64,000 nt of DNA from DATMNI01 sp963817515 (GCA_963817515.1 CAWFPJ010000017.1:62001-126000); one strand, 5' to 3'; numbered from the stretch's first letter, positions 40,267-49,073 are shown. Numbers and translations are program-made. Notes: generated from the sequence alone by a model not told the origin.

Positions 40267-41169
40267 ATGCGGGTCGCACCCTGTCGGGGCACATCAGGCA
40301 AGCCGTCGTATTGGCACACAGTTGGGCGGCGCCTGGCCTGCCTTGCGTTGACCATCTTATTGGCGGCGTTCCTGGCTGCCGCGCTGGTGCGGCTGGCTCC
40401 CGGATTCGGGATGGATGAGCGCCAACTCGACCCGCGGCTCAGCCAGGCGAGCATCCAGGCGATGCAGGCCGAGCACGGCGGGAACACTCCGTTCGTCCTG
40501 TACTTCTGGCATTACCTGACTGGCCTTAGCCGGGGTGAACTGGGACAATCGGTGTCCCTGGGCCGTCCGGTTCGTGAACTGATTGCAGACCGCTTAGGTC
40601 TGACTCTGGAATCCGTTGCTGAGGGCCTGGCCCTGGCATGGCTCACCGCCGCTGCTGCTGTATTGTCGCTGGGACTGCTGCGAACCCGCGGCTTCGACCT
40701 GGCGGCTGTCTGGTTGAGCGGCGCATTGATGTGCCTGCCGGCGGCCGTGGTCGGGCTGTTTTCCATGTATCTGGGAACCGGTCCGGCGCTGGCTATTGGC
40801 GTCATCCTGCTGCCCCGAATCTTTCGTTACCTTCGCAACGTGACTGGATCAATCGCCAGACAGCCCCACGTATTGGCGGCGCGCGCCCGTGGAGTTGGCG
40901 GCCTCGGGCTTCTGGCGCGGCATGTCTGGTTTCCGGCAGTGCCGGAGCTGCTGGCGTTGGCGGGCGTTTCCGTGAGTATGGCGCTGGGCGCAGCGATCCC
41001 GGTGGAGGTTCTCTGCGATTCGCCCGGCGTCGGCCAGCTCGTATGGAAAGCCGCCCTGGCCCGCGATTTACCGGTACTGGTCAATCTTACTGTCCTGATC
41101 GCCGTGATAACCGCGGCCGCCAACCTGTTATCGGATACGGCGCGCCGGGCAGCCTGCGAGGAGGCCTAG
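40267..41169 (+). CDS. Dipeptide/oligopeptide-type ABC permease (DppB-like)
   Basis: A 300-residue permease with an N-terminal helix (RRLACLALTILLAAFLAAALV, part), a periplasmic stretch with AEHGGNTPFVLYFWHYLTGLSRGELGQS (parts: PFVLYFWHYL and SRGELGQS are the family's hallmark) and a conserved cytoplasmic coupling loop (AARARGVGGLGLLARHVWFP). It is shorter than usual in places. TAGGAAAC precedes the ATG. It overlaps nothing and is followed 1 base later by the DppC-like gene. No ATPase or binding protein is nearby. Confidence 0.82.
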   Translation: MRVAPCRGTSGKPSYWHTVGRRLACLALTILLAAFLAAALVRLAPGFGMDERQLDPRLSQASIQAMQAEHGGNTPFVLYFWHYLTGLSRGELGQSVSLGRPVRELIADRLGLTLESVAEGLALAWLTAAAAVLSLGLLRTRGFDLAAVWLSGALMCLPAAVVGLFSMYLGTGPALAIGVILLPRIFRYLRNVTGSIARQPHVLAARARGVGGLGLLARHVWFPAVPELLALAGVSVSMALGAAIPVEVLCDSPGVGQLVWKAALARDLPVLVNLTVLIAVITAAANLLSDTARRAACEEA

Positions 41170-41170
41170 C

Positions 41171-41980
41171 TTGCCGAATGCCTTGCCGCGCCGGGCGGCC
41201 CTGCTCATACTGGGCGCCATTCTGATCGTCCTGCTGGGTGCCGAATACTTCTCGCTGCACAGATACCAGCAGCAGTTTCGCGACGACACCAGTGCCAGGC
41301 CCAGCCGGAACTATCCGCTGGGAACCGATGCGCTGGGGCGGGACCGTTTTTCGCGCCTGCTCTACGGGGGACGCATTTCGATGCTGATGGCTCCGGCCGC
41401 GGCACTGCTCGCCGTGACGCTGGCGCTGCTGGCCGGCCTGGTCGCGGGATGCCTGGGTGGATGGTGGGAACGCGCCGCGACCATCGTGACCGACCTGTGC
41501 CTTTCACTGCCCTGGTTGTTTCTGCTGCTGGCCGCACGTGCCATGCTGCCTCTCAATGCAGACCCGTCCGCCTCTGTCTTGATCACATTTGGTCTGTTGG
41601 GATTTCTCGGGTGGGCCGGTCCCTCGCGGATCATATTGGCTGCGGTGAAGCGACATCTGGTATCCGACTTTGTTCTCATGGCGCAGGCATCCGGTTGCCC
41701 GCGCTGGCGCATTGCGATGGTTCACGTGCTTCCGAATCTGATGCCGCTGGCGGTGGCCCAGTTCTGGGTGACCGCTCCTGCCTTTCTGATCACCGAAGCC
41801 AACCTGGGGCTGCTTGGATTAGGAGTGGCCGAACCCACGCCCTCCTGGGGCGGCCTGCTGCGTGAAATGGAAAACCTTTCCCAGGTAGCTCATGCTCCCT
41901 GGGTCTTGGCTCCTCTGGCGGCATTGGTGGTGGTGGTGAGCTGTTGCAACCTGGTGGTTTCGGCAGGCGAGGGAGTCTGA
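41171..41980 (+). CDS. Dipeptide/oligopeptide-type ABC permease (DppC-like)
   Basis: A 269-residue permease: N-terminal helix, NYPLGTDALGRDRFSRLLYGGRIS (the DppC signature; shown in parts as YPLGTDALGRD and LLYGGRIS), five further helices and the coupling loop MAQASGCPRWRIAMVHVLPN. Start is TTG preceded by GAGGAGG, one base after the DppB-like stop. With its partner it would form the membrane channel of a peptide or nickel importer; other components must be encoded elsewhere. Confidence 0.85.
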   Translation: MPNALPRRAALLILGAILIVLLGAEYFSLHRYQQQFRDDTSARPSRNYPLGTDALGRDRFSRLLYGGRISMLMAPAAALLAVTLALLAGLVAGCLGGWWERAATIVTDLCLSLPWLFLLLAARAMLPLNADPSASVLITFGLLGFLGWAGPSRIILAAVKRHLVSDFVLMAQASGCPRWRIAMVHVLPNLMPLAVAQFWVTAPAFLITEANLGLLGLGVAEPTPSWGGLLREMENLSQVAHAPWVLAPLAALVVVVSCCNLVVSAGEGV

Positions 41981-41998
41981 TGTATTTGCGGGGCGGAC

Positions 41999-42204
41999 TT
42001 CACCGCAGAGACGCCGAGACGCGGAGACAAACGCTGAGGACGACCAACCCACTGATCTGACATCTTGCGTGGGACGTTGCTTACGTAAATCCACCGGTAC
42101 TCGCGCCAATCCCGGGCTTACCACTGCTCCTCGGCTAGCGCAAGAGCCAAGCGTCAGTTGCGCTCTCAGCGTTTTGCTCTGCGTCTCTGCGTCTCGGCGG
42201 TTAA
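41999..42204. mobile_element. MITE-like element bounded by 40-base inverted repeats
   Basis: The left arm (41999-42038) and the reverse complement of the right arm (42165-42204) match along their length, sharing ACCGC, then GAGACGC and ACGCTGAG blocks, with a few mismatches. About 126 bases of unrelated sequence lie between, with no ORF. The arms contain repeated CGCAGAGACG-type units, a motif seen in many GC-rich genomes. It could be a non-autonomous element or a structured repeat; no target duplication was identified. Confidence 0.45.
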
Positions 42205-42262
42205 ATCGAAACTTGACTCCTTCGCCTGAGATCCACTGGTTCAAGTACTCTTCAATTCGCCT

Positions 42263-42268
42263 TATAAT
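42263..42268 (+). promoter_or_regulatory. Perfect TATAAT of the small secreted protein
   Basis: TATAAT ends 7 nt before the ATG at 42276 and overlaps the alternative ATG at 42267, so the transcript most likely begins at the 42276 codon. Confidence 0.55.
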
Positions 42269-42275
42269 GGCCTCC

Positions 42276-42632
42276 ATGATCTTACGAATTCTCCTTACGG
42301 CGCTTGCGGGCGTGACTCTTCTGCTGGCCGCCGATCCGACCGGCACCTGGACGGGCGACCAGCCGGGCCGCGACGGCAACACCTACAACATCACTTTCAA
42401 ATTGAAAGCCGATGGCGCGAAGCTCACTGGCACCATGGGCGGCGATCAGTTCGAACAGCCAATCCAGAACGGCGAGATCCACGGCGACGACATTTCTTTT
42501 ACGGTTCACCTGGAGTTCGGGGACGGTATCGATTTGAAGTACACCGGCAAGGTGGCGACTGACAAGATCGATTTCAAAGTGCAGCGAAGCGGTGACGATA
42601 AGGCGCAGCCGTTCGTTGCCAAGAAAACTTAA
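42276..42632 (+). CDS. Small exported protein of unknown function
   Basis: A 118-residue protein: signal peptide (ILRILLTALAGVTLLLA) and a compact mature domain beginning ADPTGTWTGDQPGRDG, with FKLKADGAKLTGTMGG, GEIHGDDISFTVHLEFG and LKYTGKVATDKIDFKV. The alternating strands with GTWTG at the start look lipocalin-like or like the beta-barrel of acidobacterial secreted proteins. No motif for catalysis. An in-frame ATG at 42267 is less likely because it lies in the promoter. Confidence 0.7.
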   Translation: MILRILLTALAGVTLLLAADPTGTWTGDQPGRDGNTYNITFKLKADGAKLTGTMGGDQFEQPIQNGEIHGDDISFTVHLEFGDGIDLKYTGKVATDKIDFKVQRSGDDKAQPFVAKKT

Positions 42633-42672
42633 TAGAGTGTTTCGGATGGCCCAGTCTGCGTGTGTGACGGCC

Positions 42673-43272
42673 TTACGGTGCGCGCATCCGCCGCAGATAC
42701 GCCAGCAGCTGGTATCCGAGGATGAGGGCCGCCAGCAATGCTCCAATCGCCCAGGTCAAGTCACCGAGGACCGCGTCCAGGGCCATCACGCGATCGCTGA
42801 AGAACCGCCCCAAAGATATATATATTACGGCCCCGGTGATTTCACCCAGAATGTCCCAGAATAAGAATCGGTGCCACGGGTAGCCGGCGGTACCGCTGGC
42901 CAGATTGATCCAGGGTCCGAGCGGACTGAGCAGCCAGCGGGTGATAAAAATGCCGGGGCCGCCCCAGGCTTTCGCCTTGGCTTCCATGGCCTCCAGACTG
43001 GCGCGCCTTCCGAACAGGCCGGTGAACTTTGCGACGACGGCCGGACCTCCCCATCGGCCAATGGCGTAGCCGGCCTGATCGCCGAGGATGGAACCGGCGC
43101 CGGCTGCTCCAATAGCCCACCAGAGGTTCATGGCGCCTTGCGAAATCATCGAGCCCACGACAATCAGAAGGAGGGTGACGGGCAGCGGCACGCCGATGGC
43201 TGCAATGATCACGATTCCGAAAAGGGCCGGCGCGCCGTACTGTGACACCGCAGCGAGGAGTTGATCGTTCAT
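42673..43272 (-). CDS. DedA-family membrane protein
   Basis: A 199-residue DedA/VTT-fold protein with an N-terminal re-entrant region (PLPVTLLLIVVGSMIS), ILGDQAGYAIGRWGGPAVV and FITRWLLSPLGPWINLASGTAGY, the family's conserved segments; acidic and arginine residues in GDQAGY and RWLL are those implicated in proton-coupled lipid handling. DedA proteins flip or recycle undecaprenyl-phosphate or phosphatidylethanolamine. The start overlaps the upstream membrane-protein gene by 4 bases. Confidence 0.85.
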   Translation of the reverse strand: MNDQLLAAVSQYGAPALFGIVIIAAIGVPLPVTLLLIVVGSMISQGAMNLWWAIGAAGAGSILGDQAGYAIGRWGGPAVVAKFTGLFGRRASLEAMEAKAKAWGGPGIFITRWLLSPLGPWINLASGTAGYPWHRFLFWDILGEITGAVIYISLGRFFSDRVMALDAVLGDLTWAIGALLAALILGYQLLAYLRRMRAP

Positions 43273-43592
43273 CGCGGTTGGCCGCCGGACGGTCGCCCGG
43301 CAGCATCGATGGCGCGTTGCAATTGGGCTATCAGTTCAGGAATGGGGCGGTTCAACTCACGAGCGAGGTGGCGAATGGATCGCCGATCGTGCGGCTGCTG
43401 CGGATGAACCCCAATGGCTTGAAACAGCAGGGAGGCGGGGACATGGTGTGTATGGGCGATAAAGGGGACCGACATCCAGGCATGGATGGGCTCATTTTCC
43501 ATGCGGATGTGCCGCGCGTGCCTGCCGGCCCTGTAGGCGAAGACGAAAGTGACCGCGATCGCCAGCATGAAGGCGAGCGCAACAAGCAGCAT
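43269..43592 (-). CDS. Small membrane-anchored protein of unknown function
   Basis: A 107-residue protein with an N-terminal helix (LLVALAFMLAIAVTFVFAY) and a charged C-terminal domain (RMENEPIHAWMSVPFIAHTHHVP, in part; then RRSIRHLARELNRPIPELI). The C-terminal helix pattern LARELNRPIPELIAQL resembles a helix-turn-helix or ankyrin-like turn but is too short to assign. ATG at 43592 is chosen because the membrane helix starts there; a GTG at 43613 is possible. It overlaps the DedA gene by 4 bases, suggesting joint function. Confidence 0.5.
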   Translation of the reverse strand: MLLVALAFMLAIAVTFVFAYRAGRHARHIRMENEPIHAWMSVPFIAHTHHVPASLLFQAIGVHPQQPHDRRSIRHLARELNRPIPELIAQLQRAIDAAGRPSGGQPR

Positions 43593-43767
43593 GCGCCGCC
43601 ACGTTTTTCCCACAATCCAAATATAGCCGGATTCACTCCGATACTCTTGTCGGGGATGACGCCGGCTTCTGGCTGCGCGCGCAGCCACCGGTATGATTTC
43701 GCCGTTCCGTGCCCGAGTTTGGCCGTGGTTCGGCCACGCATGGTAACTTAGTCATCGGAGGCCGCCG

Positions 43768-44361
43768 GTGTCCACGCTACCGAAAACATTTCTAACGCCG
43801 GAAGAATACCTGGGAATCGAGCGCCAGGCCGAATACAAAAGCGAGTATTACAAGGGCGAGATGTTCGCAATGGCGGGCGCGAGTTATGCCCAGAACCTGG
43901 TGGTTTCGAACCTTCTGTTTCAGCTCCGGCAAGGGTTGAGGTCACGCCCCTGCAGCGTCCTTCCAGGCGATATGCGTGTACTTGTCAGCCCAACCGGGCT
44001 GTACACATATCCCGATGTAGTGGTGGTGTGTAACGAGCCGCGGTTCCTAACCGAACAGAAGGACACCCTGCTCAATCCGAGCCTGTTGGTGGAAGTCCTC
44101 TCACCTTCGACGGAAGCCTACGACCGAGGCCGGAAGTTCGAGCACTACCAGTCGATCGAATCGCTGAGCGAGTATCTGCTGGTGGCATCAGACCGCCTGC
44201 ATGCCGATCTGTTCACGCGTCAGGCCGACGGGCGCTGGCTGCTTACATCCGCCAGCCGGATGGAAGACTCGCTCGACCTGCAATCTGCCGGCTGCCGACT
44301 TACGCTGGCCGATTTGTATGAGAAGGTAGACCTGTCCGAATCCCAACCGGCCCTGCCGTGA
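43768..44361 (+). CDS. Uma2-family restriction-endonuclease-like protein
   Basis: A 197-residue member of the Uma2 (DUF820) family: TPEEYLGIERQAEYKSEYYKGE in part, MRVLVSPTGLYTYPDVVVVC (PD of the PD-(D/E)xK core), PSLLVEVLSPSTEAYDRGRKFEHY (ExLSxST with the catalytic Glu and Lys region) and SLSEYLLV. The family is hugely expanded in cyanobacteria and acidobacteria; function is unresolved. Start is GTG with GGAGG 8-9 nt upstream. Free-standing gene. Confidence 0.9.
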   Translation: MSTLPKTFLTPEEYLGIERQAEYKSEYYKGEMFAMAGASYAQNLVVSNLLFQLRQGLRSRPCSVLPGDMRVLVSPTGLYTYPDVVVVCNEPRFLTEQKDTLLNPSLLVEVLSPSTEAYDRGRKFEHYQSIESLSEYLLVASDRLHADLFTRQADGRWLLTSASRMEDSLDLQSAGCRLTLADLYEKVDLSESQPALP

Positions 44362-44367
44362 CGCTGG

Positions 44368-44373
44368 TATTCT
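44368..44373 (+). promoter_or_regulatory. Extended -10 element of thiD
   Basis: TGG followed by TATTCT, ending exactly 7 nt before the ATG at 44381; no Shine-Dalgarno site. Leaderless transcription of thiD is inferred. Confidence 0.5.
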
Positions 44374-44380
44374 GAGACAG

Positions 44381-45172
44381 ATGCCCCCCGTGGCCCTCAC
44401 CATCGCTGGCTCCGACCCTAGCGGCGGGGCGGGTATTCAGGCCGATCTCAAGACCTTCCATCAGTTCGGAGTGTATGGCGAAGCGGTCATCACACTGCTG
44501 ACCGTACAGAACAGCGTGCGCGTCTCGCGCGTGGAGGTCATGGCCCCGTCGCTGGTGCTGGAGCAACTGGAGGCGGTGCTCGAAGACATCCCGCCCGCCG
44601 CGGCCAAGACCGGTGCTCTGGGCTCCTCCGAAATGGTTCGGGCCGTGGCCCGTGCGGCTGCCGGATTCGCGTTTCCCCTGGTGGTCGATCCCGTCATGGT
44701 CAGCAAGCACGGCGCGCTGCTGCTCGCCGGCCCGGCCGCGTCTGTCATGCGGGAACATCTGCTGCCGCGCGCCGCTTTGATTACCCCTAACGTGCCGGAA
44801 GCAGAGGTTCTCACCGGCATGAGCATCCGCACTCTGGAAGACATGCGCCGCGCCGCCTGCCTCATTCGCGAGATGGGCGCCCTCGCGGTGCTGATTAAGG
44901 GCGGTCACCTCGACTCCGACTCCACCGATATTGTCGACGTTCTATTTGACGGCGTCGAATGGCATGAGTTTCCGGCTTCACGGCTGGACACGCGCCATAC
45001 CCACGGGACCGGCTGCACATACTCGGCCGCCATCACTGCCGGCCTGGCGCGGGGAGCTTCGCTCAAGAGGGCCGTCGCCGATGCCAAGTGTTTCATCCAC
45101 GAAGCCATCCGGAGCAACCCAGGGCTCGGCCGCGGCTCCGGAGCGGTCAACCACCATGCGGAGTTGTCATGA
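44381..45172 (+). CDS. thiD: Hydroxymethylpyrimidine/phosphomethylpyrimidine kinase
   Basis: ThiD phosphorylates HMP twice to HMP-PP for thiamine synthesis. The 263-residue ribokinase-fold protein shows TIAGSDPSGGAGIQADLKTF, VYGEAVITLLTVQN, LVVDPVMVSKHGALLL, LITPNVPEAEVLTG, VLIKGGHL and DTRHTHGTGCTYSAAI, where the Asp/Gly of HGTGC is the catalytic anion hole. No TPP riboswitch is seen upstream and no other thi gene is adjacent. Its TGA overlaps the ATG of a small downstream gene. Confidence 0.95.
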   Translation: MPPVALTIAGSDPSGGAGIQADLKTFHQFGVYGEAVITLLTVQNSVRVSRVEVMAPSLVLEQLEAVLEDIPPAAAKTGALGSSEMVRAVARAAAGFAFPLVVDPVMVSKHGALLLAGPAASVMREHLLPRAALITPNVPEAEVLTGMSIRTLEDMRRAACLIREMGALAVLIKGGHLDSDSTDIVDVLFDGVEWHEFPASRLDTRHTHGTGCTYSAAITAGLARGASLKRAVADAKCFIHEAIRSNPGLGRGSGAVNHHAELS

Positions 45173-45396
45173 AATTTCAGGATCTGCTGATAGCCGCCAT
45201 TGAACGCTCTGAGATTCCGCTGCGGTTCGAACCGGGCGCTCAGGAAGCCGTCGCCAAGCCAGTGACCGAAGCATTGAAAGTTTGGATCTCGTCGCATCTG
45301 CCTGCAGCAGCCAATTCCGACTTCGACGCAGGCTACCGTGCGCTCGCCGTCCGGCTTTTGGCTGAACTCGAAGGCAGTGACGGCCTTCCCGAATAG
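45169..45396 (+). CDS. Small hypothetical protein coupled to thiD
   Basis: A 75-residue soluble protein in an ATGA overlap with thiD: FQDLLIAAIERSEIPLRFEP, then VTEALKVWISSHLPAA and FDAGYRALAVRLLAELEG. Helical, acidic, without known motifs. The coupling to thiD suggests a link to thiamine, but this is not otherwise supported. Confidence 0.6.
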   Translation: MKFQDLLIAAIERSEIPLRFEPGAQEAVAKPVTEALKVWISSHLPAAANSDFDAGYRALAVRLLAELEGSDGLPE

Positions 45397-45400
45397 CGAT

Positions 45401-47371
45401 ATGAGACCTTGCAGCTTGATCTTGGCTTCATTGATGGCTGCGGCCGCAGCCGGTGGGCAGACTCTTGATCGCACGCTGGCGGAAATCGCCGCCGTCCGCC
45501 AGTTCCATCAGGCGGCGATTTCGCCGGATGGCTCGCGCCTGGCCTATGTGGAGGCATTGCCCGCGCCGGGGAAATCGGCAATCTATACCGCCAGCCTGCA
45601 ATCCGCATCAGCCGCGCGCATCCGTATCAGCGCGGGTGACGGCAAGACCTTGCATGATGAGCACGGGCTGGCATGGTCGCCCGACGGCAAACAGATCGCA
45701 TTTCTTTCCGACCGGGAGAAGAAAGACCAGCTTCAACTTTATGCCGCTCCGGCCACGGGAGGCCCGGCGCGTCAACTGACGCATCTCACGGGCTTCCTCC
45801 AGGCGCCCTCCTGGTCGCCCGACGGAAAGCGGCTGGCGATTCTCTTCACCGAAAACGCTCCGCGCAGCGCCGGGCCGCTGGAACCGGTGACGCCTGATTC
45901 CGGGGTGGTGGAATCCAAGATCTACGAACAGCGGATCACCATTGTGGACCCGGTGACCGGCGGCGGCATTCACCAGGTTTCGCCGGCGGATTTTTATATT
46001 TATGAGTACGACTGGTCGCCGGACGGGCGCAGCTTCGCAGCCACGGCTTCGCGCGGCGCGGGCGATAACAACTGGTGGATCGCCCAACTCTACACCATCG
46101 CAGCCGAAACCGGCGAGATGCACGCCATCCACAAACCCGGCATTGAGCAACAGATGGCCGTGCCGCGCTGGGCTCCGGATGGCAAGTCGATCGTCTTCAT
46201 CGGCGGAATTATGAGCGATGAAGGTTCGACCGGCGGCGAAATCTATCAGGTGCCCGCGGGCGGCGGGGAAGCGCGCAGCCTCACCCCCGGGATCAAATCT
46301 TCGGCCAGCCATCTCACGTGGCCCAGGGCGTCGAAGCAACTCTACTTCATCGAACATTACGACGGCGGCAGCGCGATCTCTCAACTGGACCCGGCCACCG
46401 GCGGAACGGAGCGGCTCTGGCAGGGCGACGAAACCATTTTGCCACCGTTTGACGATAGCGGCGTGGCGCTCACGGCCGATGGCAAATCGGCCGCGCTGGT
46501 GCGCAGTTCGTGGAAGCAGCCGCCGGAAGTCTGGGCCGGCCGCATTGGCGAGTGGCACCAGATCACGCACGAAAATAGCGCACATAAACCGCTGTGGGGC
46601 GAAGCTAAAAGCCTGCACTGGTCGAGCGACGGCTTCCAGGTACAAGGGTGGCTGCTCTATCCGCGCGATTTCAATGCCAGCCGCCAATACCCTATGGTGG
46701 TGGGGATTCACGGTGGGCCGGCATCTTCCTTAAAGCCGTCGTGGCCGCGCCCCGGATTTAACGCGGTGCTGCTCTCGCAGCAGGGATATTTCGTCTTCCT
46801 GCCGAACCCGCGCGGCAGTTATGGACAAGGCGAGAAGTTCACGCTGGCCAATGTCAAGGATTTCGGCGGCGGCGACTTGCGCGACATCCTGGCCGGCGTG
46901 GACCAGGCCATAAAGCAGGCGCCCATCGACCCGAAGCGCATCGGCGTTACGGGCTGGAGCTACGGCGGATTCATGACCATGTGGGCGGTGACGCAGACGG
47001 ACCGTTTCCGCGCTGCGGTGGCCGGCGCCGGCATCGCCAACTGGAAAAGCTACTACGGAGAGAATTCGATTGACCAGTGGATGCTTCCGTATTTCGGCGC
47101 CTCGGTGTACGATGACCCGGCGGTGTATGCCAAGAGCTCACCCATCGACTTCATCAAGCAGGTCAAGACTCCGACGCTGGTGCTGGTGGGCGACCGCGAC
47201 GGCGAATGCCCGCCGGCGCAATCGTATGAGTTCTGGCACGCTTTAAAAACGCTGGGCGTGAAGACGCAGTTGGTGATCTACCCGAACGAAGGCCACATGT
47301 TCCACAAGCCCGAGCACCAAAAGGATGTGCTGGTGCGGATGATCGGGTGGTTCAACGAGAATTTGCAGTAA
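45401..47371 (+). CDS. Prolyl-oligopeptidase-family (S9) peptidase
   Basis: A 656-residue exported peptidase: signal peptide (SLILASLMAAAAAGGQ), an N-terminal beta-propeller with TolB-like repeats (AISPDGSRLAYVE, LAWSPDGKQIAFLSDRE, PSWSPDGKRLAILFTE, YDWSPDGRSFAATAS) and a C-terminal alpha/beta-hydrolase domain with GWSYGGFMTMWAV (nucleophile Ser520), the acid in VGDRDGECPP and the His in NEGHMFHKP. Dipeptidyl- or acylaminoacyl-peptidase-like. It begins 4 bases after the small gene following thiD and is probably read through from it. Confidence 0.92.
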   Translation: MRPCSLILASLMAAAAAGGQTLDRTLAEIAAVRQFHQAAISPDGSRLAYVEALPAPGKSAIYTASLQSASAARIRISAGDGKTLHDEHGLAWSPDGKQIAFLSDREKKDQLQLYAAPATGGPARQLTHLTGFLQAPSWSPDGKRLAILFTENAPRSAGPLEPVTPDSGVVESKIYEQRITIVDPVTGGGIHQVSPADFYIYEYDWSPDGRSFAATASRGAGDNNWWIAQLYTIAAETGEMHAIHKPGIEQQMAVPRWAPDGKSIVFIGGIMSDEGSTGGEIYQVPAGGGEARSLTPGIKSSASHLTWPRASKQLYFIEHYDGGSAISQLDPATGGTERLWQGDETILPPFDDSGVALTADGKSAALVRSSWKQPPEVWAGRIGEWHQITHENSAHKPLWGEAKSLHWSSDGFQVQGWLLYPRDFNASRQYPMVVGIHGGPASSLKPSWPRPGFNAVLLSQQGYFVFLPNPRGSYGQGEKFTLANVKDFGGGDLRDILAGVDQAIKQAPIDPKRIGVTGWSYGGFMTMWAVTQTDRFRAAVAGAGIANWKSYYGENSIDQWMLPYFGASVYDDPAVYAKSSPIDFIKQVKTPTLVLVGDRDGECPPAQSYEFWHALKTLGVKTQLVIYPNEGHMFHKPEHQKDVLVRMIGWFNENLQ

Positions 47372-47387
47372 GGAATAGTGCCCAGGA

Positions 47388-48119
47388 ATGTCTTTCGCCC
47401 CCGATATCAGCCTGATTCTTCCGGCTTACAACGAAGCCCGCGCCATCCCGGTAACCATCGATGACGCGGTCCGCTACTTCACCAGCCGAAACCTCAGCTA
47501 TGAAATCATCGTGGCGGCCGACGGCGCCGATGGCACGCGCGAAATCGTGCGCGGCCTTGCTCTTGAAAATCCGGCCTTGCGAGCCATCGGCCAGGATGCG
47601 CGCCGCGGCAAAGGCCTCGGCATACGCAATGCGGTGGCGATTGCCACGGGCGCGGTAATCGGTTACGCCGATGCCGACAACAAGGTGCCCATCGACGAGT
47701 TCGACAAGTTCCGTCCCGAACTGGAAAACGGCGTCGACGTGGTGATTGGCACGCGGCGCGGCGGCGCATCCATCGAGAAGGCTCAGCCGCTATACCGGCG
47801 CGCCGGATCGCTGGGCTTTCTCTGGTTTATGCAAACCGTGGTCGGCCTGCCTGGCATCAATGACTCGCAATGCGGATTTAAGTTTTTCCAGCGCGCCGCG
47901 GCCAAGGAGGTGTTTCGCAGGCAAAAGATCGATGCCTACATGTTCGACGTGGAGATTCTGGCGATCGCGCGCCGCTTGGGCTATCGCATAAAGCAGGTGC
48001 CCATCCGCTGGCGTGACGACGCCGACAGCCGCCTCGACCTGGTGAGCGGCAACCTGCGGAATGTGCGCGATATTCTCCGGATCGGTCTGGAGCACCGGTT
48101 CGGCGGGAGGCTGTCATGA
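47388..48119 (+). CDS. Family 2 glycosyltransferase (dolichyl/polyprenyl-P-glucosyltransferase-like)
   Basis: A 243-residue GT-A enzyme without membrane helices: ISLILPAYNEARAIPVTIDDA, EIIVAADGADGTREIVR, GKGLGIRNAVAIATG, YADADNKVPIDEF (DxD-like metal site, DAD) and DSQCGFKFFQRAAAKEVF. The last segment and the overall pattern match dolichyl-phosphate beta-glucosyltransferase homologues, which charge a polyprenyl phosphate. It overlaps the following epimerase frame by 4 bases, consistent with a polysaccharide-precursor operon. Confidence 0.88.
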   Translation: MSFAPDISLILPAYNEARAIPVTIDDAVRYFTSRNLSYEIIVAADGADGTREIVRGLALENPALRAIGQDARRGKGLGIRNAVAIATGAVIGYADADNKVPIDEFDKFRPELENGVDVVIGTRRGGASIEKAQPLYRRAGSLGFLWFMQTVVGLPGINDSQCGFKFFQRAAAKEVFRRQKIDAYMFDVEILAIARRLGYRIKQVPIRWRDDADSRLDLVSGNLRNVRDILRIGLEHRFGGRLS

Positions 48120-49073
48120 AGGCAATGGTCACCGGCGCGGCCGGCTTTATCGGAAGCAACCTGGTGGACCGGTTGCTGGCCGCCGGGCATGAAGTCACCG
48201 GCTTTGACAACTTCTCCACGGGCCTTCACCGGTTCCTGGAAGGGGCATGCCTGTCGCCGCGGTTCCGGCTGATACAGGGAGACCTGCTGGATCCGGACGT
48301 CACTGACCAGAGCCATGAGCGGCTGTGACTTTGTGTTTCACCTGGCCGCCAATGCCGACGTGCGCTTCGGCCCGGACCATCCGCGCAAAGATCTGGAGCA
48401 GAACACCATCGCCACTTCGAACGTGTTGGAAGCCATGCGGGCAAGCGGTGCGCGGAGGATCGCGTTCTCTTCCACGGGTTCGGTTTATGGCGAGGCGGAG
48501 GTTTTCCCAACTCCGGAAACGGCGCCGTTTCCGGTGCAGACATCGCTCTATGGCGCCTCGAAACTGGCGGCTGAGGGGCTGCTTTCCGCGTACGCATTGG
48601 CCTATGGCTTTCAGACATGGATCTTCCGCTTCGTGTCGATTCTGGGCGAACGCTACACGCACGGCCATGTCTTCGACTTCTATCGCCAGTTGCTGTTGCA
48701 CCGCGATCACCTGGACGTGCTGGGCAATGGCCGTCAGCGAAAATCGTATCTGTACGTTCATGATTGCATCACCGCGATTTTGCTGGCTACGGAGAAGTGT
48801 ACCGCTCCGTTGAACATCTTCAATCTGGGCACTGACGAGTACTGCGAGGTGAACGATTCCATCGCGTGGATCTCCGGGCACCTGGGCCTGTCGCCGAAAC
48901 TGACCTATGCCGGCGGCGAGCGCGGATGGGTAGGCGACAGCCCATTCATTTTTTTGGATTGCGCGCGCATGCGCTCGCTGGGCTGGAAGCCGGAGTTGAC
49001 CATCCGCGAAGGCATCGTTCGCACGTTGCAGTTTCTGCAGCAGAATCAGTGGGCATTGGAGGAGCACCAGTGA
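48116..49073 (+). pseudogene. NAD-dependent epimerase (GalE-like), frameshifted
   Basis: Two frames encode parts of one extended SDR. The first (48116-48328) gives MKAMVTGAAGFIGSNLVDRL with the NAD-binding GxxGFIG and ends after a frame change; the second (to 49073) resumes at DFVFHLAANADVRFG and continues with SSTGSVYGEAEVF, YGASKLAAEGLL (Tyr-x3-Lys) and RSLGWKPELTIREGI. Translating the second frame upstream gives LTRAMSGCDF, which would follow DLLDPD directly, so one surplus base lies between about 48297 and 48304. Either a real lesion or a sequencing/assembly error. It would otherwise be a UDP-sugar 4-epimerase-like partner of the glycosyltransferase. Confidence 0.85.

Larger units (their letters stand above)
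41981..42275. other. Intergenic region carrying a large inverted repeat
   Basis: Nearly 300 bases without a gene. It is dominated by the pair of 40-base inverted arms (41999-42038 and 42165-42204) described separately. The end of the region holds a TATAAT promoter for the small secreted protein. Confidence 0.7.
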
